DNA from: Flavobacteriales bacterium UBA7519
GTDB taxonomy: Bacteria; Bacteroidota; Bacteroidia; Flavobacteriales; Weeksellaceae
Direction: 5' to 3'
DNA: 8,807 nucleotides
Assembly: GCA_002476905.1 (NCBI GenBank)
Contig: DLND01000103.1
Coordinates: 1 to 8,807 of the forward strand
A program made the position numbers and the translations under genes. The notes beneath the pieces were generated by a model, which saw only the letters and a program-made list of their open reading frames with translations, did no database searches and had not been told where the DNA came from. Shown one piece after another: positions 7,052-8,807 of this stretch. Within the stretch, counting starts at the first letter, position 1. The number at the start of each line of letters is the position of its first letter.

Positions 7052-7565
7052 AAAAAAGCTTTTTAATGAAAATCAATAGTAGAAAAAATAGATTAATATT
7101 GGTTTTTAAGATGTCAAGAACTTTATTAACGTGCTTTGCCACAGCATTTTTGGAAATACTACTTTCTTTGGCAATTTGAGAATAACTTAAACCATCAATT
7201 TTATGCTTTAGGAAAAGTGATTTGCTTTTTTCTGGAATAAGCTTCAGTAATTTTTCTGCTTGTTCAGATTGTGATTTGAACTCTTCCTCATCATACTCAT
7301 CTTTTACAATACTCAGATGAGATTCCTCATTGAAATCTGAGAAAGACAGCTTGTTTTTTCTGTAGAAATTAGCGATTTCCTGCTTTGCAGTTTTGAAGAC
7401 AATTGCTTCTTTATTTTTATCCAAAGATTCTTTGTATTTCCATAAGTGAACAAAAATATCCTGTACAATATCTTCAACATCATCCTGTCCGTGAACATAT
7501 TTTTTCACGAAAAAAAAGACCTGATTTTTGTAATCAGAGTATAGTTTTTCAAATAAGGATTCCAA
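7050..7565 (-). CDS. ECF-type RNA polymerase sigma factor (FecI-like), TTG start
   Basis: This sigma-70 family extracytoplasmic-function factor would direct RNA polymerase to the locus promoters under control of the FecR-type protein. What is seen in 171 residues: region 2 (about 5-70) with 'DDVEDIVQDIFVHLWK' (28-43); an acidic linker (about 85-100); region 4 (about 108-154) with the -35-binding helix-turn-helix 'LSYSQIAKESSISKNAVAKH'; and a hydrophobic tail (157-171, 'NINLFFLLLIFIKKLF') as in some Bacteroidetes FecI-like factors. No ATG exists anywhere in the frame. TTG at 7565 is chosen because it begins the canonical region 2.1 (ESLFEKLYSDYKNQ) and an in-frame stop lies only six codons further up (TAA at 7583-7581); an ATT two codons before is the weaker alternative. 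The gene is the first of the minus-strand cluster, and its stop overlaps the promoter-like repeat of the phosphatase gene. Confidence 0.92.
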   Translation of the reverse strand: MESLFEKLYSDYKNQVFFFVKKYVHGQDDVEDIVQDIFVHLWKYKESLDKNKEAIVFKTAKQEIANFYRKNKLSFSDFNEESHLSIVKDEYDEEEFKSQSEQAEKLLKLIPEKSKSLFLKHKIDGLSYSQIAKESSISKNAVAKHVNKVLDILKTNINLFFLLLIFIKKLF

Positions 7566-7594
7566 AATGGAAATATGGTTTTAAGGTCTGGTTT

Positions 7595-7602
7595 CAAATA
7601 TA
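7595..7602 (-). promoter_or_regulatory. Possible -7 element of the sigma factor promoter
   Basis: TATATTTG on the minus strand fits the Bacteroidetes housekeeping -7 consensus TAnnTTTG and would give a leader of about 25 bases before the TTG start. The matching -33 TTTG/TTG is not at the usual 17-23 base distance (the nearest TTG is 11 bases up), so this is only a half-match. Confidence 0.35.
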
Positions 7603-7652
7603 TCAAAAAAAAGCAATCTGAATAATTTGATTTAAAACGCTAAAGATCAAAT

Positions 7653-7681
7653 AATTAAAATTAAATTAATGAATTTTAATT
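7653..7681. repeat. AT-only inverted repeat upstream of the sigma gene
   Basis: AATTAAAATT (7653-7662) and AATTTTAATT (7672-7681) are perfect ten-base inverted arms around a nine-base spacer. They lie about 90-115 bases upstream of the sigma start, so they could be a regulator-binding site. On the plus strand TCC and a six-T run follow, which would also suit a weak terminator. In such AT-rich DNA chance is a real possibility. Confidence 0.45.
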
Positions 7682-7795
7682 TCCTTTTTTATGACTTAGA
7701 TATAAACTAATTTCAAAAATTTATCGGACTTGTTTTCAAAGGACACTGATTTTTGATTTGATATACATTCGTGATTTCTTCAGTACGACAAATAA

Positions 7796-7957
7796 CATTT
7801 TAAGGAACTGATAAATAAGTGTGATGGGGCTAAAGGTGTATTTGTGAATGGTTACGGGACCTACACGGACACCGAAGCAGACGAGATCATCAGTAAAATT
7901 GCAGTACATGAAAATGATGCGGATGATTGGACAATAGATTGCTCAGGTAACTGCTAA
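7796..7957 (+). pseudogene. Unrecognised short coding remnant (3' end of a gene?)
   Basis: An open frame follows a stop at 7793 and runs to TAA at 7955-7957, encoding about 53 residues, with 'KELINKCDGAKGVFVNGYG' near the start and 'DADDWTIDCSGNC' at the end. I do not recognise the family. The stretch is visibly richer in G and C than its flanks and its composition is protein-like (acidic, three Cys, Trp, Tyr), which argues for real coding ancestry. No ATG is present; GTG at 7844 has AAAGG seven bases before it and would give a 37-residue product. It may be the end of a truncated gene or a very small protein. The adjacent SDR and transposase fragments make truncation the likelier reading. Confidence 0.35.
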
Positions 7958-7963
7958 AAATGT

Positions 7964-8013
7964 ATAATTAAGTGTAATTTTTATTAAATTATGCATAATA
8001 ATTCACTTATTAT
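7964..8013. repeat. AT-rich interrupted inverted repeat
   Basis: ATAA-T-TAAGTG-T-AATT (7964-7979) pairs with AATT-CACTTA-TTAT (8000-8013) apart from two single-base bulges. The interior includes the perfect 12-base palindrome ATTATGCATAAT (7988-7999). It begins seven bases after the stop of the plus-strand remnant, so it may be that gene's terminator, although only scattered T residues follow. A remnant of a mobile-element end is an alternative. Confidence 0.4.
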
Positions 8014-8037
8014 GGCTATTCTCATTTTTTGATGACC

Positions 8038-8072
8038 AAAAACAATAGGGATATCGTTGAATATTCCTATTG
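8038..8072 (-). terminator. Rho-independent terminator of the dehydrogenase gene
   Basis: On the minus strand CAATAGGAATAT pairs with ATATCCCTATTG (12 positions, one A-C mismatch) around a six-base loop and is followed directly by five T residues (8042-8038). It lies about 20 bases after the SDR stop codon. Its presence shows that the 3' flank of the dehydrogenase gene is still native. Confidence 0.6.
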
Positions 8073-8092
8073 CCTATTTAAGTTATTGAAAT

Positions 8093-8383
8093 TTATATGG
8101 TTGTACCACCGTAAACAGCAAGTGCCTGTCCTGTTAAATGTTTCGCACCTGCAAGATATAGTACACCATCGGCAATGTCTTCAGGTGTTTGCTCTACGCC
8201 TTGAGGTAGGTAAAACTTTTTGTTTCTTTCCCAAGATTGCTCTTCAGTTTCGCCTTCCAGTTTGGTTCTGTTTGCCATTCCGTCTTCACCTCTCCACATA
8301 CCTGTCACTAAGATTCCAGGACAGATGGCATTAACCGTAACACCAGAGCTGGCAACTTCACGGGCTACCGTATTGGTATAGCC
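8093..8383 (-). pseudogene. Short-chain dehydrogenase/reductase, 3' fragment only
   Basis: About 97 codons of the C-terminal part of a classical SDR oxidoreductase (NAD(P)-dependent, Rossmann fold). What is seen: 'GYTNTVAREVASSGVTVNAI' leading into CPGILVTGM, matching the conserved A-x-E-x-A / VNAI-x-PG-x-x-x-T pattern, and near the end 'PEDIADGVLYLAGAKHLTGQ' then ALAVYGGTTI. The normal terminal VDGG is VYGG here. The nucleotide-binding TGxxxGxG motif and the YxxxK catalytic pair are absent because the gene stops abruptly at about 8383, where IS3-type transposase sequence on the opposite strand begins. The frame stays open for about 80 more bases but encodes only the antisense of the transposase. 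A GTG at 8308 could serve as a start on paper, but it lies inside the conserved domain. The specific substrate cannot be told. Confidence 0.8.
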
Positions 8384-8807
8384 ATAGTTATGGGATAGCT
8401 GAAAATCTCCTCCAAAGAGATTTTTCAGCGGATTCCCTCTCGCAAAAATGGGTTGGAGACATCACTTACATCCATACTGGCAAAGGTTGGCTCTATTTAA
8501 CAACAGTCATCGATCTGGCGGACAGAAAAGTCATCGGATGGTCTTTGAGTACCGATATGACTGCTAAAAACACTTCTGTAGAAGCCATCAAGATGGGTAT
8601 TGTAAACCGGGGTGTCAAAGGTGGGCTTATTTTCCATTCGGATAGAGGGATCCAATATGCTTGCGATGAATTCAGGGAGGTAATTGTAGAAAACAAGATA
8701 CTTCAAAGCATGAGCAGGAAGGCGAATTGTTGGGTCAATGCAGTGGCTGAGAGCTTTTTCAAGACTTTAAAGGCGGAAATGGTTTATCAGAGGAAATTCA
8801 TGGATCA
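8384..8807 (+). mobile_element. IS3-family transposase (OrfB) catalytic domain, 5'-truncated and cut by the window end
   Basis: An uninterrupted frame (codons in phase with TGG at 8449) encodes the rve integrase core of an IS3-family DDE transposase. What is seen: AENLLQRDFS, then QKWVGDITYIHTGKGWLYL with the first catalytic Asp at 8458-8460; IFHSDRGIQYA with the second Asp at 8641-8643; and NAVAESFFKTLKAE with the catalytic Glu at 8749-8751. There are 60 and 35 residues between them, the DD(35)E spacing of the family. OrfA, the N-terminal half of OrfB and the left terminal inverted repeat are missing: upstream sequence is the dehydrogenase fragment in reverse orientation. The C-terminus runs off the window. 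The strongly conserved SMSRKGNCWDNA segment reads SMSRKANCWVNA, two changes that suggest decay. The element cannot be functional as OrfA-OrfB from this copy. Confidence 0.9.

Larger units (their letters stand above)
7566..8092. other. AT-rich stretch without an intact gene
   Basis: From the sigma factor start to the dehydrogenase remnant I find no intact gene. The part next to the sigma gene carries its presumed promoter and an AT-only inverted repeat. The middle holds a short plus-strand coding remnant without a start codon. The rest holds an AT-rich inverted repeat and the terminator of the dehydrogenase. No tRNA, riboswitch or CRISPR pattern is seen. Confidence 0.6.

Noticed and set aside
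8093..8308. A complete small gene of 71 codons starting at GTG 8308
   Set aside because: The frame continues upstream with clear SDR homology to about 8383, so the GTG is internal to a truncated gene.
8493..8706. Minus-strand open frames opposite the transposase
   Set aside because: They are antisense to a transposase frame with all three catalytic residues at family spacing, and have no recognisable content.
1..8807. CRISPR arrays, tRNA or rRNA genes, replication origin
   Set aside because: No regularly spaced repeats, cloverleaf-like segments or rRNA-like stretches were seen on either strand.

Overview
The window looks like a chromosomal segment of a Flavobacteriia-type Bacteroidetes; the protein style suggests the Chryseobacterium/Epilithonimonas neighbourhood, but this is inferred from sequence style and not from any search. 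Reasons: low G+C, a SusC/SusD outer-membrane pair, a FecR-type anti-sigma factor with a Bacteroidetes-style C-terminal domain, AT-rich gene leaders without clear Shine-Dalgarno sequences, and a possible TAnnTTTG-type -7 element.

Bases 1-7565 hold one coherent locus, all on the minus strand, read right to left: ECF sigma factor (7565-7050), secreted histidine acid phosphatase (6976-5705), FecR-type anti-sigma factor (5616-4789), SusC-like TonB-dependent transporter with an N-terminal signalling (STN) domain (4709-1722), SusD-like lipoprotein (1714-104), then a Rho-independent terminator (63-37). The parts form a cell-surface signalling and uptake circuit of the FecIRA type. SusC/SusD would bind and import a ligand, the STN domain would report occupancy to FecR in the periplasm, and FecR would release or activate the sigma factor. 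The unusual part is a phosphatase gene between the sigma and anti-sigma genes, which suggests the system deals with an organophosphate such as an inositol phosphate or sugar phosphate. The substrate is inference.

The strongest unlisted signal is a bipartite direct repeat. AAGGTTGACGATTT, 7-8 variable bases, then CTGCGTAAT occurs twice on the minus strand: immediately before the phosphatase gene (7051-7021) and immediately before fecR (5653-5624). It has the geometry of an ECF-type -35/-10 promoter and is probably what the locus's own sigma factor recognises.

Bases 7566-8807 are different in character: an AT-rich stretch with several inverted repeats, a short unrecognised plus-strand coding remnant (7796-7957), the 3' part of a short-chain dehydrogenase gene with its own terminator (minus, about 8383-8093, terminator 8072-8038), and, fused directly to its broken end, the catalytic part of an IS3-family transposase (plus, about 8384 to the window end). 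This is a decayed, rearranged region left by an insertion sequence. No tRNA, rRNA or CRISPR was seen.
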